NCBI GenBank assembly: GCA_017619295.1
Contig: JAFZSQ010000049.1
Span: 1 to 55,479, forward strand
DNA: 55,479 nucleotides
Origin: Lachnospiraceae bacterium
GTDB taxonomy: Bacteria > Bacillota > Clostridia > Lachnospirales > Lachnospiraceae
Reading direction: 5' to 3'
The notes under the pieces are model-generated. The model was not told where the DNA came from. It did not search any database and saw nothing but the letters and a program-made list of their open reading frames with translations. How positions within the stretch are numbered: position 1 is the first letter of the stretch; every line of letters starts with the position of its first letter. Of this stretch, positions 17,088-26,600 are shown in pieces. A program made the position numbers and the translations under genes.

Positions 17088-19475
17088 CTAGCCCATTACA
17101 ACCTTTACAGTGTTATGGCTATTCTTAGCCTGAGGCAAAATCTTATCTACTTTCTCTCCGTTTAAGTATACTTCCTTGACACCCTTCATTACTCCGTTAG
17201 GATTTGTAACTTCTATGTCAAAATCAGCATCTCTCCAAACTCTCTTTACGGAGAATTCCTTCCAATCTGAAGGAATACAAGGGTCGATCTGAAGGCTGTC
17301 AAGCTGAGGCTTGATACCAAGCATCCACTCTGTAGCTGAGAAATATGACCATCCGCCTGAACCTGTCATGAAAGGATGATGTGCGCGACCGTATGTGGAG
17401 TGGTCTACACCTGAGATAAACTGGCAGTATGAATAAGGCTCAGCCTGTCTTATCTCTATCTTATCATTCTGATAGTAAGGGCAAAGGGAATTGTAGTATT
17501 CCATAGCCTTATCGCCTCTTCCTATCTTACACTCAGCAGCCCAAACCCAGGGATTGGGATGTGAGAAGATTGAACCGTTCTCTTTGAGACCGGGATAAAC
17601 TCTTGTGATGAATCCGATATCTGAATCGGGAATTGTATATGAAGGAGCATTAAGCATGATTCCCCAAGGTGTTGCAAGGTGCTTATGAACACTGTCAAGA
17701 GCCTTAACAGCCTTCTCGCCTTCTGAAGCACCTGAAAGAACTGCCCATGCGTTGGATTCAAGATGAATCTTGCCTTCCTTATCGGTCTTGGTACCGATCT
17801 TCTTGCCGTTCTTAGTAATTCCTCTGATGTACCAGTCGCCGTCCCAGAGAACATCGTCACAAACCTTCTTAACCTTCTCGGCAATCTTGGTGTATTTCTC
17901 AACATCGGCATCTCTCTTAAGGAATCTTGCCAGATCAAGGAAGTTATCAAGTGCCCAGTAGTGGAGGAATGAAACCATTGCGGATTCTCCTCCGCCAAGG
18001 TTAAGACAGTCGTTCCAGTCAGCTCTTAATCCCTTACAGATACCTGTTGCACCAACCTGCTCGGTTGAGAAATCAAGAATCTTTGTAAGGTGCTCATAAA
18101 CTGTTCCTCTTCCGCCGTCACAGTAGCTGATTTCTTTATCGATGAAATCGTATTCACCTGTCTCACGAACATAGTGAACAACACTTGTTACAAGCCATAA
18201 AGCATCGTCTGCGCAGGCATGCTTTAGGCTGTGTACTCTGTCGGATTTCGCAGTGGGAATAACTGTAGGTGAGTCAAACTCTTCCTCGTCATTTCCTTCC
18301 TCAAACCAAGCGGGATCGAAAAGATGAAGTCCGTAACCTGTGGTGGTAAGGCCTCTCATAAGCTCTACAAGACGCTGTTTACACTTAGCAGGGTTGGAAT
18401 GAGGTATTGTCATAGCATCCTGTGCTGTATCTCTGTAACCAAGTCCTGTTCTTCCGCCGACCTCGATAAAGGAAGCGAATCTTGAGAACATAACATTGAT
18501 TTCGGACTGGTAAAGAGTCCATGTGTTAATAAGAGTGTTCATGCCCTCATTTGGAGTCTTAATCTGGAGTTTGCTACATTTATTCTCCCAGAATGCTTTA
18601 AGGTCTGCATAAGCCTGATCAACGGCTTTAAGGTCCATGTATTTAGCTCTGATTCTTGCACCCTCTTTACGATTGCCTTCACCAAGCATAAATACGAATC
18701 TTACCTTCTCACCGGGCTTTAAGGTAAATGCCTTGGTGAGAGTACCGCAGTGGTTGTTTCCTTTCTCGTAGGAACCGGAGCACTTGCCGTTAATGACTGC
18801 AATGGGGTTATCCTCTGTGTGGTATAAACCGATGAAGGAATCTCTTAAGCAGTCAAAACCGTCGGGATCGAAATTCGCGGTAAAGAACTGGTATCCGTCA
18901 GGTTCATAGAAAAGATCATGCTCTATAATGCCGTTCTCATATGAAGAACCGGCACAATATAAACTCATCTGGAAATTCTGATTGTCGATATTTATTGAGT
19001 GATAAGAAAACTCACAATAGGAGAAAACATCCAAGGTTCTTGTCTTGTCAGTCTTGTTCTCAAGTGTGACATCCCAAAGCTCAACCGCCTCACCGAGAGG
19101 GATTGTAAGTCTCTGGCTTGCTTTGATTCCCTTGTAATCGCACTCGTATACCGTATAGCTCATTCCGTGACGGCATGTGTACTTGGCCTCATCCAGGCTC
19201 TTGCCAACAGGCTGCCAGGAAATGGTCCAGTAATCTCCGTCTTCCTTATCTCTTAAGTATACATAGTGACCGGGGCGATCCATGGGGATTGCATTGCCGC
19301 GGAACCTTGTTATTCTGTGAAATTCGGGGCTCTTATAGAACATATAGCCGCCGGCTGTATGATTGACTACTGCGCAGGTATCCTCAACACCGAGATAGTT
19401 GGTCCAGGATGTGGGCAAGTCAACTCTGTCAATCACGTATTCTCGCATTTCATTATCGAAATGTCCGTATTGCAT
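17088..19475 (-). CDS. GH94 disaccharide phosphorylase (cellobiose/chitobiose-type)
   Basis: A 795-residue, cytosolic GH94 enzyme. It has no signal peptide. The N-terminal beta-sandwich opens YGHFDNEMREYVIDR ... NYLGVEDTCAVVNHTAGGY, and the catalytic barrel carries GLGYRDTAQDAM and the acid catalyst in RADWNDCLNLGGGESA (about residue 490). It would split an imported beta-linked disaccharide with phosphate into hexose 1-phosphate and free sugar. From memory of the family, FDNEMREYVI, RPGHYVYLRD and WNDCLNLGGGESAMV look closer to N,N'-diacetylchitobiose phosphorylase than to clostridial cellobiose phosphorylase, so the substrate should be left open. It shares an operon with phosphoglucomutase. 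Confidence 0.88.
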   Translation of the reverse strand: MQYGHFDNEMREYVIDRVDLPTSWTNYLGVEDTCAVVNHTAGGYMFYKSPEFHRITRFRGNAIPMDRPGHYVYLRDKEDGDYWTISWQPVGKSLDEAKYTCRHGMSYTVYECDYKGIKASQRLTIPLGEAVELWDVTLENKTDKTRTLDVFSYCEFSYHSINIDNQNFQMSLYCAGSSYENGIIEHDLFYEPDGYQFFTANFDPDGFDCLRDSFIGLYHTEDNPIAVINGKCSGSYEKGNNHCGTLTKAFTLKPGEKVRFVFMLGEGNRKEGARIRAKYMDLKAVDQAYADLKAFWENKCSKLQIKTPNEGMNTLINTWTLYQSEINVMFSRFASFIEVGGRTGLGYRDTAQDAMTIPHSNPAKCKQRLVELMRGLTTTGYGLHLFDPAWFEEGNDEEEFDSPTVIPTAKSDRVHSLKHACADDALWLVTSVVHYVRETGEYDFIDKEISYCDGGRGTVYEHLTKILDFSTEQVGATGICKGLRADWNDCLNLGGGESAMVSFLHYWALDNFLDLARFLKRDADVEKYTKIAEKVKKVCDDVLWDGDWYIRGITKNGKKIGTKTDKEGKIHLESNAWAVLSGASEGEKAVKALDSVHKHLATPWGIMLNAPSYTIPDSDIGFITRVYPGLKENGSIFSHPNPWVWAAECKIGRGDKAMEYYNSLCPYYQNDKIEIRQAEPYSYCQFISGVDHSTYGRAHHPFMTGSGGWSYFSATEWMLGIKPQLDSLQIDPCIPSDWKEFSVKRVWRDADFDIEVTNPNGVMKGVKEVYLNGEKVDKILPQAKNSHNTVKVVMG

Positions 19476-19530
19476 ATTCGTCTCCTCCTCTTAGGCACAA
19501 TTAAAGTTATAAAACCTTACTCTAAGTAAA

Positions 19531-19543
19531 ATTATATGTACCG
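19531..19543 (-). promoter_or_regulatory. Likely promoter of the GH94 operon (activator-dependent?)
   Basis: A perfect TATAAT (19536-19531) lies 55 bases before the GH94 start, but the -35 position (TACGAA) is poor. A small inverted repeat TTACT-N3-AGTAA overlaps the expected transcription start. A weak -35 would fit control by an activator such as the AraC-type regulator downstream; this is inference. Confidence 0.4.
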
Positions 19544-19605
19544 CCGAGGAGAATTCGTATTGCTATTTATGTCATTTTTTGAAAAATCTTGGCGTCTTTT
19601 GCATT

Positions 19606-20910
19606 TTAATACGTCCAATCTCTCGCCGCATGGACTACAAATCTTCTTCCCGTGGAGCCGTTACAGGTGGATAAAGTGATGATGCCCTGACTGTATTCAG
19701 GCTTAACATCGCTCTGCACCACAGACCTCTTCACCATCTTTTCGAACACGGGCTCAAACTCTTCTATTGTCTGGTAAAAAATATTATATATCTCATCAGC
19801 CGCATCCACGTTGTAGTATGAGAAGATATCGTACTTCATAACCTTATCAAGGGTATAGATATATACGCTTGGATGCTCCTTAAGATAATCCTCTTCCTGC
19901 TCATACTTATGAAGACCGCCAAACATTGTTCCCACTCTCATGTTGTGGCCGTAAAGAATCTGATATATCTCACTGAAGTTGATGTTACTGTAGGCCGTAA
20001 GGAAAATGGCTCCCGAGCTGTTAACCTCTCCATTGTATGCGTGGCTTAAGTAGAACTCATCATCCTCTCCCTGCATTATGGGATAGTTAATCTTGGTTCC
20101 GGGAATCGTAATGAATCCGATGAGGTCAGGGTAGGTCTCATGAAGCTTGTTAAGTCTCTTATGAATAACCTCGTCCCTGAACTTAGGATCAACGCTTTCA
20201 TCTTCTATCTCAATGGTCTCATTTGTGGTTTCATCAAGAGTTACCATCTCTTCAAAGTCATCATAGATAACATTTGCTCTGTGATAACTTAAATAACCGT
20301 ATGTTAAGTAAATAAGGGCACCCACCACAAGAAGACTTCCGCCTATAATCAAAAGGTTGTCCCCTGATTTGGCCTTCTTCTTTGATTCCTTAATCTCTTC
20401 AGTTCCTGCCGAATCCTTTGAAGCATTGTCCTTGGCAAGGATTGCAGCTCCAAGCCAAAGAAGTATACATATAAGAATAACGCTGAAGGCTGAAAGCAGG
20501 CCTCTTGTTGTTCCCACGTAATCAGACACCTTGGCAAGATAAGGCACATAGAATACGACCTTTCCCACAAGCTGTCCAAACAATACGGGATTGGGATCCT
20601 CAGTATTATTGGCATCACCCTTTGTAACAAACTTATCACCCTCAATACCAATAACCCTATGGGTTACGGACTCTTCACCACGTCCTGTTCTATAGGTGAT
20701 AACGTCATCAATCTTTACGCTTGATGCCTCTACACTCTTTACATACACTACGCCCCCAACGTTGTACTGGGGGGACATACTTTCTGTCATGATTCCGTAT
20801 AGCTTAATGCCAAATAACTTCGGCACCGTCAGCGGAACCAGAGTAAGGATTATTAAGACTATTACTATAGTCGCTATTGTACTGATTAGTTTAGAGATTG
20901 TTTTCTTCAT
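19606..20910 (-). CDS. Chimeric signal peptidase I (SipW-type)-class B sortase
   Basis: A 434-residue fusion of two extracytoplasmic enzymes. Residues 1-135 are a SipW/ER-type signal peptidase: membrane anchor 10-30, catalytic S44 in TESMSPQY, H84 in VTHRVIGIEG replacing the usual lysine, and TKGDANNTEDPNP. Membrane segments at about 138-159 and 186-207 flank a charged internal loop. Residues 235-434 are a class B sortase with H322 (LYGHNM), C416 (LSTCNGS) and R423 (GRRFVVHAA). The topology puts both active sites outside. It has its own promoter and leader, and lies next to TasA-like genes with SipW-type signals. The ribosome site is weak. It probably processes and anchors those surface proteins. 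Confidence 0.9.
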   Translation of the reverse strand: MKKTISKLISTIATIVIVLIILTLVPLTVPKLFGIKLYGIMTESMSPQYNVGGVVYVKSVEASSVKIDDVITYRTGRGEESVTHRVIGIEGDKFVTKGDANNTEDPNPVLFGQLVGKVVFYVPYLAKVSDYVGTTRGLLSAFSVILICILLWLGAAILAKDNASKDSAGTEEIKESKKKAKSGDNLLIIGGSLLVVGALIYLTYGYLSYHRANVIYDDFEEMVTLDETTNETIEIEDESVDPKFRDEVIHKRLNKLHETYPDLIGFITIPGTKINYPIMQGEDDEFYLSHAYNGEVNSSGAIFLTAYSNINFSEIYQILYGHNMRVGTMFGGLHKYEQEEDYLKEHPSVYIYTLDKVMKYDIFSYYNVDAADEIYNIFYQTIEEFEPVFEKMVKRSVVQSDVKPEYSQGIITLSTCNGSTGRRFVVHAARDWTY

Positions 20911-20954
20911 GTGTTTGACTTTATCTGATTATAATGTTAATATTCTCTTGTAAA

Positions 20955-21089
20955 GGCGCTACCGATAGACGGTCAGTCCGATTACAAAATTATTTGGTTA
21001 AAAATAACCGCTCACAAATCTTCCCAGGATCTAATGGCGGTTATTTTTATTGTCGAACTCTAACCGCCTACCGTAATTGGTAGCACCCT
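20955..21089 (-). promoter_or_regulatory. Structured 5' leader with terminator/antiterminator choice
   Basis: On the minus strand three segments compete: A, GGCGGTTA (21068-21061); B, AAAAATAACCGC(C) (21048-21036); C, GCGGTTATTTTT (21011-21000). B pairs with C over 12 bp to give a terminator-like hairpin, or with A over 8 bp to prevent it. The ends also pair: GGTGCTACC (21087-21079) with GGTAGCGCC (20963-20955). The element starts at the predicted transcription start of the chimeric enzyme gene. I do not recognise it as a known riboswitch class. It could also be a small palindromic insertion serving as a terminator. Confidence 0.6.
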
Positions 21090-21095
21090 GCTATT

Positions 21096-21124
21096 ATTAT
21101 ATGGTGTGAACAAACGTTCGTCAA
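21096..21124 (-). promoter_or_regulatory. Promoter of the signal peptidase-sortase gene
   Basis: Minus-strand TTGACG (21124-21119), a 17-base spacer and TATAAT (21101-21096). The predicted transcript begins at the first base of the structured leader. A second, weaker TATAAT occurs at 20933-20928, closer to the gene, with a poorly spaced TTTACA. Confidence 0.8.
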
Positions 21125-21156
21125 TGAATTTGTAGTATAAAATGCAAAATATGCAA

Positions 21157-21187
21157 AAACGGCTCGAGTTTCCTCGAGCCATTTTTG
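21157..21187 (-). terminator. Terminator of the vWA/TasA-like operon
   Basis: A stem GGCTCGAG-TTTC-like loop-CTCGAGCC followed by ATTTTTG lies about 35 bases past the last TasA-like gene. The flanking A and T runs would let it work on either strand. Confidence 0.85.
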
Positions 21188-21222
21188 TATGTTTGTTTAA
21201 ACTTGATTAGTTATTAATCAAC

Positions 21223-21825
21223 TTAACCGTGAATATCAGCAGTAGAAGCCTTAGCAACGTACTCTTCTGCTCCAGCCTCACCTAAGTTAGCGAATGCTTC
21301 AACAGCTGTTTCGCCTGTGTTCTTAGCCTGGATAGCTTCAGCATAAACGTTGATTTCAAAAGCAGCGTCTGCGTAAGCATTTCCCCAAGTTGCAGGAATC
21401 TTAACTTCCTCAAATAACTTAGCTTCTTCCTCAGCTGTCATCTTAGCATTGTGATAGTAGTATCCATCTACATATGTCCAAACTTCTGTATCGATGTCAT
21501 CAAGAAGAGCTGCCTTGTCTGCATCGGTAAGTGCAAAGCCTGTGAACTCAACCTTAACTCTTACGAAACAATCCTCGCTGTCACCAGCAACGCGAACTGT
21601 AGGATCCTTCTCAAGGGTATCACCGGGAACGATGTTCTTGAATTCAAGACCTTCTGCGGTCTCGTCACCGTTCTGAGTCTCAAAAAGCTCGATATCAACA
21701 TGTCCCATTGTTACTTTATTGGAAACGTCTGTCTTATCTGTGAAGTATGCAAGAGTTGCTCCAACTCCAACTGCACCTACAAGACAAAGAGCAACCAACA
21801 TTGTGATTAAACTTTTCTTGTTCAT
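21223..21825 (-). CDS. SipW-dependent TasA/camelysin-like surface protein C
   Basis: A 200-residue exported protein. The signal peptide LITMLVALCLVGAVGVGATL ends ATLAYFTDKT, the pattern cut by SipW-type peptidases in TasA, TapA and camelysin. The mature part has the family's beta-rich layout (VTMGHVDIELFE, NIVPGDTLEKDPTVRVAG, DCFVRVKVEFTG, the YYHNAKMTAEEEAKLF region). TasA relatives polymerise into extracellular fibres or bind to them. It is the last gene of the operon, 29 bases after a near-twin. An AAGGAG site precedes the ATG. Whether it forms fibres is inference. Confidence 0.85.
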   Translation of the reverse strand: MNKKSLITMLVALCLVGAVGVGATLAYFTDKTDVSNKVTMGHVDIELFETQNGDETAEGLEFKNIVPGDTLEKDPTVRVAGDSEDCFVRVKVEFTGFALTDADKAALLDDIDTEVWTYVDGYYYHNAKMTAEEEAKLFEEVKIPATWGNAYADAAFEINVYAEAIQAKNTGETAVEAFANLGEAGAEEYVAKASTADIHG

Positions 21826-21854
21826 AACTTAATCTCCTTACTTAAAGCAACCTA

Positions 21855-22421
21855 TTACTGCTGTGCTGCTGTCCAAGCTTCTGCTACTGAAGCAAATCCA
21901 GCCTTCTGAACTGCATAAGCTGAAATAGCGATATCAGTAAATGTTGTGTTCTCATTCTCCTCGTTAACAATATTTGTGTTAACAGTAAAGCTCTTGAAAA
22001 GTGTAAATGCTGTGTCTGCTTCGCTCTTAGGAACTACTCTGTAGTATACGTCTGCTACGCCATCTAAAGCTGCCCATCCACCATTTTCATTAAGAGTGTA
22101 GTTATTAAGCTGAAGTTTGTCACCGTTTGCATTTACAAGCTTAACGAAAAGATAGCACTCCTCTGAATCAGCTTTAACTGTAACAACGGGCTCCTTTGAA
22201 TATGTCTGGCCGGGAATAACCTTCTCATATGAGAAACCAGTCTGTCCTTCTGCTAACTCAACACCATCTTTAAACTCAGTGAGGTCGATCTTAACCTTAC
22301 CAACTGTGAATGTGTTGGTAACTGTGCCTGTCTTATCTGATAAGTAAGCAAGTGTTGCACCAACGCCAACTGCAGCAACTAATACAAGTGCTACTAACAT
22401 TGTGATTAAACTTTTTTTCAT
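21855..22421 (-). CDS. SipW-dependent TasA/camelysin-like surface protein B
   Basis: A 188-residue exported protein. The ATG at 22421 follows AAAGGAG and gives a clean signal peptide (MKKSLITMLVALVLVAAVGV...ATLAYLSDKT); the frame upstream is open but overlaps the signal peptidase gene and is rejected. The mature part follows the TasA layout (FTVGKVKIDLTEFKDG, KVIPGQTYSKEPVVTVKADS, CYLFVKLVN). Its signal peptide is nearly identical to that of the next gene while the mature parts have diverged, which points to duplication. It sits directly after the SipW gene, its likely processing enzyme. Confidence 0.87.
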   Translation of the reverse strand: MKKSLITMLVALVLVAAVGVGATLAYLSDKTGTVTNTFTVGKVKIDLTEFKDGVELAEGQTGFSYEKVIPGQTYSKEPVVTVKADSEECYLFVKLVNANGDKLQLNNYTLNENGGWAALDGVADVYYRVVPKSEADTAFTLFKSFTVNTNIVNEENENTTFTDIAISAYAVQKAGFASVAEAWTAAQQ

Positions 22422-22515
22422 TTTAAGCATTCTCCTTTTGTGTTTTCCTTTGTGTTTTGGTACTTTTTTATCATAAAACCACTCGGTCACATGGTGGTCA
22501 TATGCGTTAAATAAG

Positions 22516-23028
22516 TTACTCTTCTTTTGTCCCCTTCTTATCCACTTCTTTTGACAGTACATTCGGCAAGAATGTAAGAAGAATCAGGATAAACAAGAGT
22601 CCACATACACAAGCGATTCCTATGGGTGTTTTGATGTAGATTACTACATATCCCGCATATGGAAGTTTGCTCATTGCATGTCCTACAACTTTTTCGTAAG
22701 GAACAGGATTGCTGTCCTCAACATTATTGGCATCACCCTTTGTTGTGAGCTGTTTTTTGTTCTTGTCGTTCTTAACAACTCTGTGAGTTACCATTGTGTC
22801 GCCTTCAAGCTGATAGGTGACAATCTGTCCCGGTGTAATGGTCGCGGGATCAACTTCCTCTGTGATTACTATTGAACCAACAGGTATCTCAGGTTCCATA
22901 CTTCCTGATAAAACCGCAAAGGTCTTCATTCCAAGAATCCTGGGAACTATCAGGTACAATGCCAATGCAGCTAGGGCAATAATAATCAGGATGTTGATAA
23001 TGCTACAGATTTTTTTGAAAGCTTTCAT
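22516..23028 (-). CDS. sipW: SipW-type signal peptidase I
   Basis: A 170-residue membrane peptidase. An N-terminal membrane segment (about 10-30) leads to the catalytic S43 in LSGSMEPEIPVG. H82 in VTHRVV takes the place of the lysine found in ordinary bacterial type I peptidases, and TKGDANNVEDSNPVP follows. A second membrane segment lies at about 131-152. This is the SipW/archaeal/ER group that removes signal peptides from TasA-like proteins. It lies between TasA-like genes A and B in the same operon with an AAGGAG site. It is related to, but distinct from, the peptidase half of the sortase chimera downstream. Confidence 0.93.
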   Translation of the reverse strand: MKAFKKICSIINILIIIALAALALYLIVPRILGMKTFAVLSGSMEPEIPVGSIVITEEVDPATITPGQIVTYQLEGDTMVTHRVVKNDKNKKQLTTKGDANNVEDSNPVPYEKVVGHAMSKLPYAGYVVIYIKTPIGIACVCGLLFILILLTFLPNVLSKEVDKKGTKEE

Positions 23029-23050
23029 GATTTTTTACTCCTTGGTATCT

Positions 23051-23611
23051 TTAGTTGGTAGTTGTATTACCATTATATGCGTTCCAAACATCCTGGTAAA
23101 CACTTACCCCCTCAAGGTCAGCCACAATGGCTTCCTGATACACAATTACGTCAAAATCTTTGAAATCTACTGTCGCTTTCGCCTGTCCATTACTGTAGTC
23201 AACCCAGCCTGCAGGAATTGTCACCTTTGTGAAAATCGGTGAGGTTAATCCCTGAGGAGCAACCTTTTCGGTGTAGTAGTAATATCCGTCACCACCATCA
23301 ACCCAATTGGCTCCGAGTTCGTTAACTGCTATATTTTCACCTGCAGGTGTGATGTTGATTCGTGCTCTTATGTAGCAATCGTTTTTGCCAACATTCTTAA
23401 CTTGAGGATCCTTATTGATAACTGTAGCTGTTTCAAAATCGAAATGTTCCTCAGTTATCTCTGTCTCGACACTACCTACTACAAATGTGTTCTTAACCTC
23501 GTTAGTTCTGCTTGTTAAAAACGCATATGTGCCAAAAACGGATACTCCCAAAACTGCTATAAAGGAAGCTACTATGATGGCGGTTCTTTTAAAACTTCTT
23601 TTCTTTTCCAT
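23051..23611 (-). CDS. SipW-dependent TasA/camelysin-like surface protein A
   Basis: A 186-residue exported protein with the signal AIIVASFIAVLGVSVFGTYA followed by FLTSRTNEVKNTFVVGSVETEI, matching the SipW-substrate pattern. Further TasA-like features are INKDPQVKNVGKNDCYIRARINI, where a proline-or-asparagine-led strand precedes a conserved Cys-Tyr, and VDFKDFDVIVYQEAIVA near the end. It lies 15 bases after the giant vWA gene and 23 before sipW, with an AAGGAGG site. Its mature sequence is well separated from B and C, so it may have another position in the fibre, for example at its tip or base. Confidence 0.86.
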   Translation of the reverse strand: MEKKRSFKRTAIIVASFIAVLGVSVFGTYAFLTSRTNEVKNTFVVGSVETEITEEHFDFETATVINKDPQVKNVGKNDCYIRARINITPAGENIAVNELGANWVDGGDGYYYYTEKVAPQGLTSPIFTKVTIPAGWVDYSNGQAKATVDFKDFDVIVYQEAIVADLEGVSVYQDVWNAYNGNTTTN

Positions 23612-23625
23612 TGTCTACCGCCTCC

Positions 23626-26600
23626 TTATTCACCGTGACGCTCATCGCTGTCACTGGTCTTCACTTTCTTTAATTCTATTGTTCCGTCTTCTTTCTTTTT
23701 AACGGAGTTAACTACCAAATCCTTGTCTGCAAAGTTCTTCTGGCTTACAGCCTTGTTTGTGAAGTAGCAGGAAGTATTCTGTGGATTATCTTTGTTAATT
23801 ACTATGTTTTGATAACCCTGAGCATCTATCTGCTGCCAGCCCTTTGCTTCAAGTTCTCTTACTGTGTACTTACCGGCACCAAGGTGGTTGAATGTTACCG
23901 ACTTCTGAGTGCTGCTGTAATCATTAAACGTAAGAGCCTTGGTCTGTACAACCTTGCCGCTTTCATCAAGTAACTCGTATGTGAAGATTGGCTGTCCGTC
24001 ATATGTAAGCTTTGCAGCATCCTGAATGTTATCAATAAACTTTGTTACAGTAATCTTGCCATCTACAATTTTTATGGTGTACTTACCGGTTACCGAGAAC
24101 TCCTGAAGTTTATTAGCAGGTGAATTAGCGCTTGATGACGGTGTGTATGTTACCTTGCCGTAGAAAGGAGTTTCCTTAGTGGGTTTAAGTGCTAGCAAAT
24201 CATCTAATGTAATAGGATGTTCGCAAGCTTCATCGGTAAACCACTCAACATCTGACTTAGTTACAAAGACGAACATATCGTCAGCATAAGCATCTTTTGC
24301 AAGAGCATTCTTAACTTCTTCAAGTCTTCCTTCAACACCAAGCACAGTGCTTACAGCTTCACCAAGGAAGATGGTATTCTCTGCATCTCCTGCTTCAGCA
24401 ATACAGTTGACATCTACATAAGGTGTTTCCTGAGAGAACTCCTTAGGATCTTCCTCACCATCGGGATCTTCAACTGTAACGATGAAATCTACGTTTGTAG
24501 GAACACCATTACCACCTGCAAACTCATCCTTAGCTTTCAGGTAGATTGTCTTGGATACTCCAAAGTTACCATCGGCTTTCTCTGTTGATGAAAGTCCAGT
24601 CCATGTAATCGTCTGAAGTCCGTTCTTCTCACCTACAACACCACCATCAAATGTATCTCCAGTTCTAAGGGGATTTCCATTTTCATCAATCAGTATGAAG
24701 TAATTTGAAACCTCATCATAGAATGTAATGTTGTCTAAAGCGATAGGCTCTGTTTCTTCACTACCGGGTGTTGAAATAGTATCATATATATGATCGAAGT
24801 TTGTAGCTATTGAACTTGCGCCATCACCTGAATAAACATGTGATGTATCTGTTGCTACACTGTTCAAAAGATCAGGGTGTATACTTCCCATTCCAACTGA
24901 GAAGATTTCAACGCCTCTGTCCTTGAGCTTTTTCGCATTTGCGGTGGCCTGTCTATCGTGTTCTGCAACCCTTTCATCTTCATTATGTCCGGGATAAGCA
25001 GAAGTACTGGTGCTGCCAATATATGTATCTCCATCAGTAAAGAAAACTACGTAAGTCTTTTCGTATTTCTTATCTTTCTGGGGAAGAATCTGGCTTTCAA
25101 TAATCTTCAAGCCTTCGTTGGCACGCGTTCCGCTTCCTGTTGTCGGTAATGAAACGCTTCTCAAAACATCCGCACGCTTCGCTTCTGTATCAATCTTAGT
25201 AAGCGGAACATTTATGCTTGCAGTTCTCTGGAATGAAACAACCGCCACTTCGGATTCAAGAGGTAATCCCTGGATAAAGCTCTTGGTCTGATTCTGAAGT
25301 TTAGTTAAAGGCCAATCTTTCTCAGGCTTTTTACTATCCCTCATGGATGAACTTGCATCCAGGAGGAATACTACCTTAACAGGGGTCTTAATTGTTGTTA
25401 CATGCTCGCCTTCCTTGGTTACCTTATTGAAGGTTTCCGCGCCAAGTTCAACTTTGTATGTTCTGTCTGTCCAGCTCTTTATCTCGCCGTCTTTCCAGGT
25501 TGCAGTCTTTGAAGTCGTAACCTGCAAATCGTAACCTTTAACGATAACCTGGTACACACCTTCTTTTACCGCTTCGCGCTTATGATTCTCAAGTTCCCTA
25601 TCCATGTAGTAATAGGTGCCATCCTGAGTCATGGCAGATCCGACCTGAGACTGAGCGCTTGTTCCGGATGTTTTAGGAACAGCTTCGACAACAAAGTAAT
25701 ATTTTGTGTCTTCCGTAGGAGCTTTCTTCTTTAATTCCTCAAGAGAAATCTCTTTTTTATGTAGCTCATCCTCGTAGAATGTGATTGTTACATCGGCATA
25801 TTCCGAATCTTTAGCTGTTGTAAATCTGGGATCCTTAGGCTCTTCGCCCTCTTCTACTTCTGTTTCGTCATGGGTCCAAACTTCAGCTAAATGCTTTTCA
25901 AGGTACTCTTCAAGAGTCTTGCCACGTTTAATTATATCTATCTGGCTATTAGCATCCACAACACCCTTAACGTTTACTTTTGCTGTTGATGCGCTTAAGG
26001 TTCCTACACCACCTGCTGAAAGAGTCACATCAGATGCAAGTGAAACAACAAAACTTGAACCTGCGTTAGTGTTAACTACGTTACCACCCACAAACTCATC
26101 TTTGGCAACAACATAAACGCTCTTTGTGAATTCTGAGTTGGTACTAATCTCTATGTCTGACCATGTTATTTTCTGAAGTCCTGTCGTAGGATCCGTAGTG
26201 ATGGTTGCTCCATCAAATGAATCTACAGGATTTCCTTCTCTATCTGTAATAACAAAATCTTCTGATATAGTATCCTCAAATGTTCCTCTAACTCCTGTGC
26301 CTATTGAAGAACCAATGGTTCTGAAGGCCTCTACTATATCGCTCATATTTCCTGACTGATAGCAGTGATTAGCATCTGTAGCAATCAAGCCAAGCAAATC
26401 GCCCGTAGACTGACCAAGTCCAACAGCATAAATAGATACACCCTGTTCTTTTAAATAGTCGGCCTTTGTTTTGCAGGCATTTACTTCAACTGAGCTGTCA
26501 TTATTTGTTTTTGACACTTCACCATCGGCAAAGAACACAAGGTGGCAATTTGCATTTAATCCACCCTTCATGGCTTCAAAAGCTGTCTGTACTTTCTCTA

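Noticed and set aside
20955-21089. Leader considered as a cyclic-di-GMP riboswitch
   Set aside because: The conserved GCAAACC and tetraloop-receptor features of the known classes are not found; only a loose GGTAGCG resemblance.
23626-23700. Hidden LPxTG signal at the end of the vWA protein
   Set aside because: The last 25 residues are hydrophilic in this frame, and the only other nearby sequence is the ribosome site of the next gene.
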